The notes under the pieces are model-generated. The model saw only the letters and a program-made list of their open reading frames with translations. It was not told where the DNA came from and searched no databases. Positions 1 through 5,998 of a DNA stretch of 13,466 nucleotides are shown one piece after another (the first letter of the stretch is position 1; every line of letters begins with the position of its first letter). This DNA is from Chloroflexia bacterium (lineage in GTDB: Bacteria; Chloroflexota; Chloroflexia; Thermomicrobiales; JALYUS01). The position numbers and the translations under genes were made by a program. Where the stretch lies: assembly GCA_025928215.1 (NCBI GenBank), contig JAICJW010000076.1, positions 1-13,466 on the forward strand. Reading direction: 5' to 3'.

Positions 1-830
1 ATCAAATCTGATGGCATCGCGAGCACATCATCAACGGAGAGATCGCTCCAGCCGCGCGCTCGAATATGATCTGCTGCCGCGCGTTCGTGATCGTCGGCAA
101 TGATGACGTTGGGAACGAGGCTCAGTTCGATGTCGGCGAAACGATCGCCCGCCGCCTCACGGATCCAGCCGAGTTGACGCTCCACCGCTGCCGCGAATCG
201 TGGCGCGGGATCGCGCGCGAGCACGCCGTTCGCCGTGGCGGTCGTGAGGATGCCGATGATGTCCGCCTCCCGCGCCGCGATCGAGAGCATCCGCCGTCCG
301 CCCGCGCCGACGAGGATCGGCGGATGTGGCCGCTGCACCGGCTTGGGGAAACTGCCGAACGTCGTCAGGGTGTAGTGATCGCCGGAGAAAGCGAACGGCG
401 CATCGGCAAACAGCCCTTTGAGTACGGTCAGCGACTCCGCGAAGCGATCCACGCGCATGCCGGGCGGATCGAATGGGATGCCTGCCTGATCGTATTCCGC
501 CTTGAGAAATCCGGTACCAAGCCCCAATTCGAAGCGCCCGCCGGAGAGCAGATCGAGCGTCGCCGCCTCCTTCGCGAGCAGCACCGGCGGCCGGTAATCG
601 TTCGCGATGACGAGCGTGCCGATGCGCAGCCGCTCCGTCACGGCGGCGACCGTTGCGAGCGCGGCGAAGGGGGCGAGTTGATGCCCGAAGGGCGGTTCGA
701 TGAAGTGATCGCGGATCAGGAACGTCGCGTAGCCCGATTCCTCCGCCATGCGGGCTGTGCCAATCAGTTCCTCCCGCGTGCCGATGTGCTCACCCAACAC
801 CCCGAAACGGAACGGTCGTTGATGTGCCAA
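1..830 (-). CDS. LLM-class F420-dependent oxidoreductase, 3' end cut by window edge
   Basis: This frame stays open from a TTG at 830 to the window edge, giving 276 codons; the C-terminus lies outside. The protein starts LAHQRPFRFGVLGEH and contains RLRIGTLVIANDYRPPVLLA, LLSGGRFELGLGTGF, PVQRPHPPILVGAGGRRML and READIIGI. These are the ordered beta-alpha barrel motifs of luciferase-like monooxygenases, and the pattern resembles the actinobacterial/Chloroflexota subfamily predicted to use F420 (TIGR03621-like). The TTG start is chosen because AAGGAG lies 7 bases upstream and no better start exists. Such enzymes transfer hydride between reduced F420 and an organic substrate in the cytoplasm; the substrate cannot be read from sequence. 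It is divergent from the HD gene. An FMN-dependent LLM enzyme is the main alternative. Confidence 0.88.
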   Translation of the reverse strand, partial: MAHQRPFRFGVLGEHIGTREELIGTARMAEESGYATFLIRDHFIEPPFGHQLAPFAALATVAAVTERLRIGTLVIANDYRPPVLLAKEAATLDLLSGGRFELGLGTGFLKAEYDQAGIPFDPPGMRVDRFAESLTVLKGLFADAPFAFSGDHYTLTTFGSFPKPVQRPHPPILVGAGGRRMLSIAAREADIIGILTTATANGVLARDPAPRFAAAVERQLGWIREAAGDRFADIELSLVPNVIIADDHERAAADHIRARGWSDLSVDDVLAMPSDL

Positions 831-1020
831 GATCGTACTCCTTGCGATGAACGGCAGACGTGGACACCTGCCCCCACCATAGCGGAGCGCGGAGGCGCGA
901 TCTATCCGATTCTTGCGCGCGAAGTATGCTACACGCCCGTCGCGCACTGGCGTCTTGCCACCTTTCCCGGTATCGTACGCTGCGTGGTTGCGGTTATTGT
1001 CTGTATATGGAGCGTGTGCG

Positions 1021-2331
1021 GTGGGAGATCGCTGGGAGACGATCACGACGATCCGGGATGGTCTCTATGATCGCATCCCGCTCAATGCGCCGGAATCCGC
1101 GTTGATGGCGACGGAGGCGTTCCTGCGGCTGGACCGCATCCAGCAGTTAGGGTTCGTCTCGCGCGTCTGGCCGGGGGCGAAGCACACGCGCTTCGAGCAC
1201 TCGCTCGGCGTCATGCACCTGATGCGGCAGGGGATCGCCCAATTGCGTCGGCACGGCGGGTCGGTGACACTCAGCGATGAGGACGCCCACACCGCGACCG
1301 CGACGGCGCTCCTGCACGACATTGGGCATTATCCCTTCTCCCATGCGATTGAGGAACTCGGCCCGCCGATCCTCAAACACGAGCAGGTCGGGCGGAGGAT
1401 CATCCTCGGCGCGGAAGTGTCGGATGTGCTGACGCGCATCTGGAATGTTGACCCCGGCCGGGTGGCGGATTTCATTGATCCGCCGGGGCCACCGGAAACG
1501 CCGCAGGACGCCCTCATTCGCGGCCTGCTTTCCGGCGCATTGGATATGGACAAACTCGATTATCTCCCGCGCGACGCCCGCGCCTGCAATGTGCCGTATG
1601 GCCGCGTGGACACACCCCGGTTGCTCGATGCGCTCCGTGTGCGCGAGGTGAACGGCACGGCGCGCATCGTTGTGGACGACAAGGGAATCAGTCCTCTGCA
1701 CTCGCTGATTAACGCGCGGCAGGAGATGTTCGACAATGTCTACTGGCATCACACGAACCGGGCCTGCATGGCGATGCTGCTGCGTGCCGTACAGGAGGCG
1801 ATGGAAGCGGGTGTGATTGTGCCGGAGGCGTTGACGACGCACGATGACGCCTCGCTGCTCGCTTTCCTCAGCCAGCCGGAGATGCCGGATGCGACCCGGC
1901 GTCTCGTCGCCGCGCTCCGCTCGCGTCGCGTTCACAAGCGGGCGGTGGAGGTTTCCGCGCGGGCGGGCGACCTCTTCCAGCGGCTCGGCGCGCTCTACTA
2001 TCGCCCGCGCGATCGCCGCGCTGCCGAGATTACCCTCTCTGAGATGGCGGCGCACCTCTCCGGGACGGAAGTGCATGACAGCGACGTGCTGATTGACATT
2101 CCGAAGCCGGAGAAATGGTCCGCCGATGTCTGGGTGGAGTTCGACCGCCCGCCAATTGGCTTCTCGCCGCTGATGCCGTGGCACGAGGTTGTCGGGGCGC
2201 AAACCGACGATTTCCGCCGCTACGAGGAGCACCGGCGGCTGATCCGTATCGTCGCCACCGAACCGCTGCGCGAGGTGCTACGCCGCGAATGGGCGAACCT
2301 CGTCCTCCCGCTGCTCGGCGGTGTCCTGTAA
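1021..2331 (+). CDS. HD-domain phosphohydrolase (dNTPase-like, COG1078 type)
   Basis: A 436-residue protein of the HD superfamily. The N-terminus (ITTIRDGLYDRIPLN, then FLRLDRIQQLGFVSRVWPGA) matches the usual opening of COG1078 proteins. Metal-ligand motifs are visible: H60 in HTRFEHSLGV, H99-D100 in ALLHDIGHYPFSH, and the aspartate of LDMDKLDYLPRDA near 176-180. The family includes dNTP triphosphohydrolases and related nucleotide phosphohydrolases, cytoplasmic and often oligomeric; the substrate here is unknown. The GTG at 1021 is preferred: GGAG at 1009-1012 is 8 bases upstream and the family similarity begins just after it. The open frame extends upstream to a TTG at 913, but that extra sequence looks non-coding. 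The next gene starts 63 bases later on the same strand, so an operon with the pentapeptide-repeat gene is likely. Confidence 0.9.
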   Translation: MGDRWETITTIRDGLYDRIPLNAPESALMATEAFLRLDRIQQLGFVSRVWPGAKHTRFEHSLGVMHLMRQGIAQLRRHGGSVTLSDEDAHTATATALLHDIGHYPFSHAIEELGPPILKHEQVGRRIILGAEVSDVLTRIWNVDPGRVADFIDPPGPPETPQDALIRGLLSGALDMDKLDYLPRDARACNVPYGRVDTPRLLDALRVREVNGTARIVVDDKGISPLHSLINARQEMFDNVYWHHTNRACMAMLLRAVQEAMEAGVIVPEALTTHDDASLLAFLSQPEMPDATRRLVAALRSRRVHKRAVEVSARAGDLFQRLGALYYRPRDRRAAEITLSEMAAHLSGTEVHDSDVLIDIPKPEKWSADVWVEFDRPPIGFSPLMPWHEVVGAQTDDFRRYEEHRRLIRIVATEPLREVLRREWANLVLPLLGGVL

Positions 2332-2394
2332 TGTGGTGGCGTAGGCTTCCCAAAGAGCATCGGTCACTGGATTCACCTTGATAGCGGAGATGCC

Positions 2395-2994
2395 ATGACG
2401 GTATTCGAAGACGGACAGCAATACGACAGTGCGACATTTACGGCGCTGGCCGCGCCGATGCAGACCTTCTCTCATGTTGACTTCGTCGGCTGCATCTTCG
2501 ACCGCTGTATCTTCACCGAAGGGGCATTTTCCCACTGCTCGTTCACCGATTGCCGGTTCGTCGGATGCGATCTCAGCCTCGCGCGTGTGCCCGGCAGCCG
2601 GTTCACCGATGTTCGGTTCGCCTCCTCCAAACTGCTCGGTATTGATTGGACGAAGGGGGGAGACGCGGTGATCTCCAAACTCTTCCTTTCGGTCCATTTC
2701 GACGACTGCCTGCTCAATTACGCGACCTTCTTCGGCCTGGCGCTCCGGCGGGGCCGGTTCGTTGGCTGCATCGCGCGGGAGGTAGATTTCCGCGAGGCAG
2801 ACCTGACCGAGGCAGTCTGCTCAACGAGCGACTTCACCGGCAGCAAGTTCCACCACACGAACCTCACGAAAGCCGATTTCCGCCACGCGACCGGCTACGC
2901 GATCAACCCGGCGACAAACACCGTCGCGAAGGCGCGTTTCTCCCTACCGGACGCCGTTTCACTCCTCAGCGCTTTCGATATCGTCATCGAGTAG
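2395..2994 (+). CDS. Pentapeptide-repeat protein
   Basis: A 199-residue protein with a phenylalanine or leucine every fifth residue, the signature of the right-handed quadrilateral beta-helix. One block runs over about residues 25-60 (for example DFVGCIFDRCIFTEGAFSHC) and continues to about 80. After a loop containing DWTKGGDA a second block spans about 95-165 (REVDFREADLTEA, SDFTGSKF, TNLTKADF). The C-terminus has a non-repeat cap with NPATNTVAKARFSLPDA and LLSAFDIVIE, also seen in Qnr-like and other free-standing pentapeptide proteins. Known members with this shape can mimic DNA and bind gyrase, but most are uncharacterised and a resistance role cannot be claimed. The cytoplasm is likely, since no signal peptide is visible. 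The start is supported by GGAGA at 2386-2390, 4 bases before the ATG. Confidence 0.88.
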   Translation: MTVFEDGQQYDSATFTALAAPMQTFSHVDFVGCIFDRCIFTEGAFSHCSFTDCRFVGCDLSLARVPGSRFTDVRFASSKLLGIDWTKGGDAVISKLFLSVHFDDCLLNYATFFGLALRRGRFVGCIAREVDFREADLTEAVCSTSDFTGSKFHHTNLTKADFRHATGYAINPATNTVAKARFSLPDAVSLLSAFDIVIE

Positions 2995-2997
2995 CAG

Positions 2998-3102
2998 GCG
3001 TGTGCCATGCCTCCCGGTCTCTGGATGAATAGCACCTCCGCCCCAGAGAGCACCAGTGGCACGCGACGTGCGCTCCCGAAAGGCATGGGAGTTTGTCATG
3101 CC
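2998..3102 (+). other. Structured intergenic region with nested inverted repeats
   Basis: Between the pentapeptide-repeat and PRC-barrel genes, GTGCCA at 3002-3007 pairs with TGGCAC at 3057-3062. Inside that, TCTCTGG near 3020-3026 can pair with CCAGAGA near 3043-3049. A second hairpin is GGCATG at 3082-3087 with CATGCC at 3097-3102 around a 9-base loop. There is no T-run, so a classical intrinsic terminator is not shown. It could be a processing or attenuation structure in the leader of the PRC-barrel gene. No known riboswitch consensus was recognised. The structure is proposed by eye only. Confidence 0.35.
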
Positions 3103-3138
3103 CTCTGTTGGGGTGGCTGTGGGAAGGACGACGGGACC

Positions 3139-3657
3139 ATGATTAACGCACATTCCCTTGTTGGCCGCGCGGTCGTGAGTGTCGCGGATGGCGAGAAGGT
3201 GGGAATGATCTCCAATCTCCAACTCGATTTCGCCCAGCGGATCGTTCTCGGCTTTCTGCTCGGCGGGGACGGCGGCATCTTCAATCGCGAGAAACCGGCG
3301 TTTGTCCCCTTCGGGCAGGTGCGCACCTTCGGTCGGGACGCCGTGACGATTCAGGATAAGAGCGGCATCGCCATCGCGGAGGGCGCGCCGCACACCACCG
3401 CCGCGACCTTGGGCGATCTCAAGAAGCGCGTCGTCACCGCCGGTGGCGAGGTGATCGGTGATGGCGACGATGTCGTCTTTGACGAGACATCCGGCGCACT
3501 CACCACGCTCCAACTCGCGCCGCAGGGCGGCTTCCTCGGTATCGGCGCGACGACGCATACCCTGCCGATGGAGGAAGTCGTCGAGTTTGGCCGCGACGTC
3601 ATTACCGTCCACGACTCCGCCCTCGCGCGGGTCCGACCGGAGGCGAGTAGTCAGTAG
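3139..3657 (+). CDS. PRC-barrel domain protein (two barrels)
   Basis: A 172-residue protein from the ATG at 3139. Residues about 1-75 (AHSLVGRAVVSVADGEKVGMISNLQLD, then VLGFLLGG, FVPFGQVRTFGRDAVTIQD) form a PRC-barrel. Residues about 90-165 repeat the pattern (LKKRVVTAGGEVIGDGDDVVFDE, TLPMEEVVEFGRDVITV). PRC-barrels are small beta-barrels found in ribosome-maturation factor RimM, photosynthetic reaction-centre H subunits and many stand-alone stress or envelope-linked proteins; the stand-alone two-barrel type has no assigned reaction. The open frame extends upstream to 3007, but that segment is low-complexity and lies over the inverted repeats, so the 3139 start is preferred. AAGGA at 3124-3128 is a somewhat distant SD. 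The gene ends GCG-AGT-AGT-CAG-TAG, so its last residues and stop codon lie inside the heptamer repeat. Confidence 0.82.
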   Translation: MINAHSLVGRAVVSVADGEKVGMISNLQLDFAQRIVLGFLLGGDGGIFNREKPAFVPFGQVRTFGRDAVTIQDKSGIAIAEGAPHTTAATLGDLKKRVVTAGGEVIGDGDDVVFDETSGALTTLQLAPQGGFLGIGATTHTLPMEEVVEFGRDVITVHDSALARVRPEASSQ

Positions 3658-3781
3658 CCAGTAGCCAGAAGAGAAAATGCAGCAGCCTCGGCAGCCATAG
3701 CCTATGGTGGGGCGTTGCGTTGGTGATTCACACGCACACCGAGTAGAATCACTGACTACTGACTACCGGCTACTGACTACT
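3646..3781 (+). repeat. Facing heptamer arrays (TAGTCAG / CTGACTA) forming an intergenic hairpin
   Basis: The left array at 3646-3668 consists of TAGTCAG-type units with variants (TAGCCAG) and covers the stop codon of the PRC-barrel gene. The right array at 3752-3781 carries the same units in reverse orientation and ends right before the GGAG of the next gene. Reverse-complementing the right array gives 23 aligned bases with two differences; the first 14 are identical. The roughly 80-base loop holds smaller inverted repeats: the 13-base palindrome CCATAGCCTATGG at 3695-3707, and GTGATTC at 3723-3729 with GAATCAC at 3746-3752. Confidence 0.85.
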
Positions 3782-3790
3782 GGAGTACCA

Positions 3791-4258
3791 ATGTCCGACG
3801 ATGTACCCTCAGCGAATGGCGCGCATCCAACGAGTGAACTGACGCAGCAGCAGTTTACGTTCCTGAGCGAACTGCGCTCCTACATCCGTGAGGAGGCGGG
3901 ATGGATCCGCACGCTCACGGACGCGATCCAGCGTGGCGTTGCGGGGGAGGAGACCGCGACGGATGTGGGCCGCGCGGTGGCGGATGTCAGCGCGCCGTAC
4001 CGCGCCGAAATCGCCCGCCTGCGCGGCCTCGACGTGCCGACGGGATGCGAGGCGGCAGGCACCGCATTGATGGCGGAGACGGACGCGGCGGAAGAATATC
4101 TCGCCGCGCTGGCTCGCTGGACGGCGGCGGGGCAGGTGGGCATCTCACTCCTGCGGGACAACGCCGGCGAAGATGTCCATCAGGCCCTTCAGCAATTTCT
4201 CACTGCCCGCGACGCCTTCGAGAACGCCTACACGGAAGCCGCCCGGCTGCTCGAATAA
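3791..4258 (+). CDS. Hypothetical all-helical protein
   Basis: A 155-residue protein that I do not recognise. It is rich in Ala, Glu, Arg and Leu and predicted by eye to be entirely alpha-helical after a polar N-terminus of about 20 residues. Amphipathic stretches are FTFLSELRSYIREEAGWIR, APYRAEIARLRGL, ETDAAEEYLAALARWTA and HQALQQFLTARDAFENAYTEA, suggesting a four-helix bundle or coiled coil. There is a single Cys and no signal peptide or membrane segment, so it is probably cytoplasmic. The ATG at 3791 is chosen because GGAG at 3782-3785 sits 5 bases upstream. A longer open frame from 3704 would translate the heptamer array and is rejected. It follows the PRC-barrel gene by 133 bases on the same strand; an operon is possible across the hairpin. 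Confidence 0.75.
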   Translation: MSDDVPSANGAHPTSELTQQQFTFLSELRSYIREEAGWIRTLTDAIQRGVAGEETATDVGRAVADVSAPYRAEIARLRGLDVPTGCEAAGTALMAETDAAEEYLAALARWTAAGQVGISLLRDNAGEDVHQALQQFLTARDAFENAYTEAARLLE

Positions 4259-4300
4259 GGGGCGGCATCAAGGGCGGAGTAGTACAACCTGGCTAGCGCT

Positions 4301-4720
4301 TCACGCGGCTCGTTCGAGGATGACGACCGGGATCTGGCGAGTGGTCTTTTTCTGATACTCGGCGAAACCCGGCATCAGCGCCGCCTGCTGATCGTAGAGG
4401 CGCTGCCGCTCCTCGCCTTCGGCGACCCGTGCCCGCGCTTGGAATTTCTCGGTGCCGATCTCGACCGTCGCTGTCGGGTGGGCGACCAGGTTGTGATACC
4501 AATCGGGGTTGGAGGGCGCACCCGCCTTTGATGCGATGATGACGATGTGGTCGCCATCGGTGGTGTAGACCAGTGGCGTCGTGCGGGATTGGCCGCTTTT
4601 GGCGCCGGTGGTAGTAAGCAGGAGCATCGGGCTACCGGCGAATGGGCCGCCAACCTTGCCGCCGTTGGCACGAAATTCCGTGATGACCTGCTGATTGAAG
4701 TCATTGGGGTTGCTGCTCAT
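4301..4720 (-). CDS. Deazaflavin (F420)-dependent nitroreductase-family protein (Ddn-like)
   Basis: A 139-residue split-barrel protein. LLLTTTGAKSGQSRTTPLVY, then HIVIIASKAGAPSNPDWYHN followed by LVAHP, are diagnostic of the Ddn family (TIGR00026 / PF04075), where the K-S-G and SKAG-x-P segments contact F420. Length is typical. Known relatives use reduced F420 to reduce quinones or nitro-compounds, and some act near the membrane; the substrate here is unknown. The ATG at 4720 has AGGAGG 4 bases upstream; an in-frame start seven codons further up would lie beyond this SD and is less likely. Its stop faces the stop of the helical-protein gene with 42 bases between and no clear terminator. Together with the LLM enzyme it suggests that the organism makes F420. 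Confidence 0.9.
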   Translation of the reverse strand: MSSNPNDFNQQVITEFRANGGKVGGPFAGSPMLLLTTTGAKSGQSRTTPLVYTTDGDHIVIIASKAGAPSNPDWYHNLVAHPTATVEIGTEKFQARARVAEGEERQRLYDQQAALMPGFAEYQKKTTRQIPVVILERAA

Positions 4721-4782
4721 CGTTCCTCCTGGTGGCACCATACCGCCGCTCGCACGATTACGGGCGGCGGCGATTGCGGAAC

Positions 4783-4811
4783 AGAATAGACGAGGGCCGG
4801 ATGGGGTGCAA
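4783..4811 (-). promoter_or_regulatory. Candidate promoter for the Ddn-like gene
   Basis: On the minus strand TTGCAC (4811-4806) and TATTCT (4788-4783) are separated by 17 bases. The first matches TTGACA at three positions and the second matches TATAAT at four. Transcription would start near 4776, giving a leader of about 55 bases. It lies in the 108-base gap between the second glsB-like gene and the Ddn-like gene, consistent with separate transcription. The -35 match is weak. Confidence 0.35.
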
Positions 4812-4828
4812 GGAGCGGGCGAGGCGTG

Positions 4829-5134
4829 TCAGCGCCGGGGGCGGCCCGCTGCGCGTGCGAGGGCGAGCAGGATGATCGCGCCAAGCGTCGCGACCGCCAC
4901 GGAACCCCAGAACCCCGCGCGGTCCGTGATGCCGAACAGACTAAAGAGCACCCCACCAATCGCCGCACCGAGCAGGCCGATGACGATATTGCCAAAGCAG
5001 CCGAACCCTTTCGCCCGCGTGATCAGCCCGGCCAACCACCCGGCCAGCAATCCGACGACGATCCAGGCAAGGATGCCGCCCGGTTCGAGAAGGACTGAGG
5101 ACTGAGGACTGAGGACTGAGACCAACACGGTCAT
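4829..5134 (-). CDS. GlsB/YeaQ/YmgE family membrane protein (first copy)
   Basis: 101 residues from the ATG at 5134. Three hydrophobic segments (about 21-38, 47-67, 75-94) with GLLAGWLAGLITR, GFGCFGNIVIGLLGAAIGG and a small-residue-rich tail match the transglycosylase-associated/YeaQ family of small inner-membrane proteins. These are often stress-induced and of unclear mechanism. The ATG overlaps the upstream stop as ATGA, implying translational coupling. However, AGGAG at 5136-5140 leaves only 1 base before this ATG, whereas the GTG two codons later (5128) has ideal 7-base spacing. Either start may be used. Residues about 6-15 (SVLSPQSSVL) are translated from an AGGACTG heptamer array and are absent from typical relatives, which begin close to GILAWIVVGLLAG. 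Confidence 0.82.
   Translation of the reverse strand: MTVLVSVLSPQSSVLLEPGGILAWIVVGLLAGWLAGLITRAKGFGCFGNIVIGLLGAAIGGVLFSLFGITDRAGFWGSVAVATLGAIILLALARAAGRPRR
5091..5120 (+). repeat. AGGACTG heptamer tandem array inside the glsB-like N-terminus
   Basis: Four perfect copies of AGGACTG plus two bases of a fifth. The plus strand contains TGA in every copy. The complementary (coding) orientation has no stop in any frame, and it is translated as the extra N-terminal SVLSPQSSVL segment of the minus-strand membrane protein. No inverted partner array was found nearby. Confidence 0.9.
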
Positions 5135-5577
5135 ACTCCTGCATTGCGATTGTGGCGATGAAGAAAAGGGAAAGGGCCAATGAGGGCGAGGATGAAGAAG
5201 GGAAGGCCGAGGAGGTTGCGGACGGTCGGTCGGGCGCTTTCCGGGGCGAACCGCGCGAGGTAGATCACCGGGATCGCGCAGGCACACATCAGCGCGCCGA
5301 AGCCGAAGCGCATCAGGACCGTGCGCCGATCCGACGTGAAGAGCCAGAGCAGCGCCGCGATCAGCAATGGGACCGTCGCAAGCGTCCCGAAGAAGACATA
5401 TCCACTCGGCTTCGTGATATGAATCAGTAGCAGATGCGCGACCCCGAAGACGGTCACGAAACCGCAGAACGAGGCAATGAGGGATGAGGAATGAGCAATG
5501 AGCGTGGTGCGGCGAGGGCGATCCCCTTCCGCGTCGGGCGATGGATCGCGTCGTGATACTGGTCGTATATCAAGCAT
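5131..5577 (-). CDS. Hypothetical four-segment membrane protein
   Basis: A 148-residue protein that I do not recognise as a family. After a charged N-terminus (MLDIRPVSRRDPSPDAEGD) there are four hydrophobic stretches: about 36-55 (including FVTVFGVAHLLLIHI), 60-80 (FFGTLATVPLLIAALLWLF), 88-110 (FGFGALMCACAIPVIYLARF) and 120-140 (LLGLPFFILALIGPFPFL). It is therefore an integral membrane protein, probably with both ends cytoplasmic. The ATG has AGGAG 6 bases upstream. The segment LIAHSSSLIAS near residues 26-36 is encoded by the ATGAGxx heptamer array. Its stop overlaps the start of the next glsB-like gene (ATGA). It sits between two GlsB-like genes in one operon. Confidence 0.72.
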   Translation of the reverse strand: MLDIRPVSRRDPSPDAEGDRPRRTTLIAHSSSLIASFCGFVTVFGVAHLLLIHITKPSGYVFFGTLATVPLLIAALLWLFTSDRRTVLMRFGFGALMCACAIPVIYLARFAPESARPTVRNLLGLPFFILALIGPFPFLHRHNRNAGV

Positions 5578-5610
5578 TGTGATCTCCTCTCCTCATTGCT
5601 CATCCCGCAT
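5477..5610 (-). repeat. Inverted pair of ATGAGxx heptamer arrays
   Basis: On the plus strand 5477-5504 reads ATGAGGG, ATGAGGA, ATGAGCA, ATGAGCG. On the minus strand 5610-5590 reads ATGCGGG, ATGAGCA, ATGAGGA. The two share at least ATGAGCAATGAG in inverted orientation and could pair, enclosing the SD and start of the 148-residue membrane protein in the loop. The minus-strand array supplies the TGA stop and last residues of the glsB-like gene upstream; the other is translated near the N-terminus of the next protein. Confidence 0.8.
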
Positions 5611-5976
5611 TTCGCGGGCGGTCGAGTCCACGATCTGGGGCGGGGGAGGGGGCGAGGGGCCGTCATCCGGCGGGGCATTGCGGCGCACGATGCGATCTAT
5701 CCCCTGCCCGCAATACAGTACGAGGAGCGCGCCGATCAGCGAGATGGCGAAGGCGACCGCGACATTGACCGTGCCATCATAGAACCGGCCGACGATGAAG
5801 TTCCCGACAATCGCACCGATGCCGCCGATGAGCAGGTTGCCGAAGCAGCCGAAACCGAAGCAGCCCATCCCCTGCGGCCGGGCGATGAACGCCGCCACGA
5901 GGCCGGAGGCAAAGGCGAGAAAGAGCCAGGTCGCCCAATCTCCAGCCGCATAGGTGACGGCGAAGGAAGTCTGCAT
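5593..5976 (-). CDS. GlsB/YeaQ/YmgE family membrane protein (second copy)
   Basis: 127 residues from the ATG at 5976. Hydrophobic segments at about 13-32, 45-63 and 70-90 carry LAFASGLVAAFIARPQGMG, FGCFGNLLIGGIGAIVGNFI and VAVAFAISLIGALLVLY, the glycine-rich pattern of the YeaQ/transglycosylase-associated family. The tail adds a proline run (DDGPSPPPPP) and ends REMRDEQ, the last residues read from the ATGAGxx heptamer array, which also provides the stop. The gene begins 22 bases after the aldolase stop, so it is almost certainly cotranscribed; no strong SD is visible before 5976, making the start the least certain part. An ATG at 5992 in another frame has a better SD-like context but encodes a non-hydrophobic shadow. 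Confidence 0.75.
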   Translation of the reverse strand: MQTSFAVTYAAGDWATWLFLAFASGLVAAFIARPQGMGCFGFGCFGNLLIGGIGAIVGNFIVGRFYDGTVNVAVAFAISLIGALLVLYCGQGIDRIVRRNAPPDDGPSPPPPPQIVDSTAREMRDEQ

Positions 5977-5998
5977 CGAGCGTATCGCCCATTTCTGC

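Noticed and set aside
913..1020. Upstream TTG start for the HD protein
   Set aside because: The extra 36 residues show no family similarity, while GTG 1021 has an SD and directly precedes the conserved N-terminus.
66..1070. Long plus-strand frame of 334 codons
   Set aside because: It is antisense to the LLM oxidoreductase, whose minus-strand frame shows clear family motifs; the plus-strand translation is an Arg/Glu-rich shadow.
1147..2232. Minus-strand frame of 361 codons opposite the HD gene
   Set aside because: The plus strand carries HD motifs in the right order; the antisense frame is compositionally typical of a shadow in high-G+C DNA.
2395..2994. Naming the pentapeptide protein as a Qnr quinolone-resistance factor
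   Set aside because: The fold is shared by many functions; no diagnostic Qnr loop residues could be confirmed by eye.
3646..3781. Heptamer arrays considered as a CRISPR array
   Set aside because: The units are 7 bases, contiguous and without unique spacers, and no cas gene is present.
3704..3790. Upstream start for the helical protein at 3704
   Set aside because: It would translate the heptamer array (LTTDYRLLTTG) and lie far from the good SD at 3782-3785.
5152..5430. Plus-strand frame of 92 codons in the membrane-gene operon
   Set aside because: Highly charged antisense shadow of the four-segment membrane protein.
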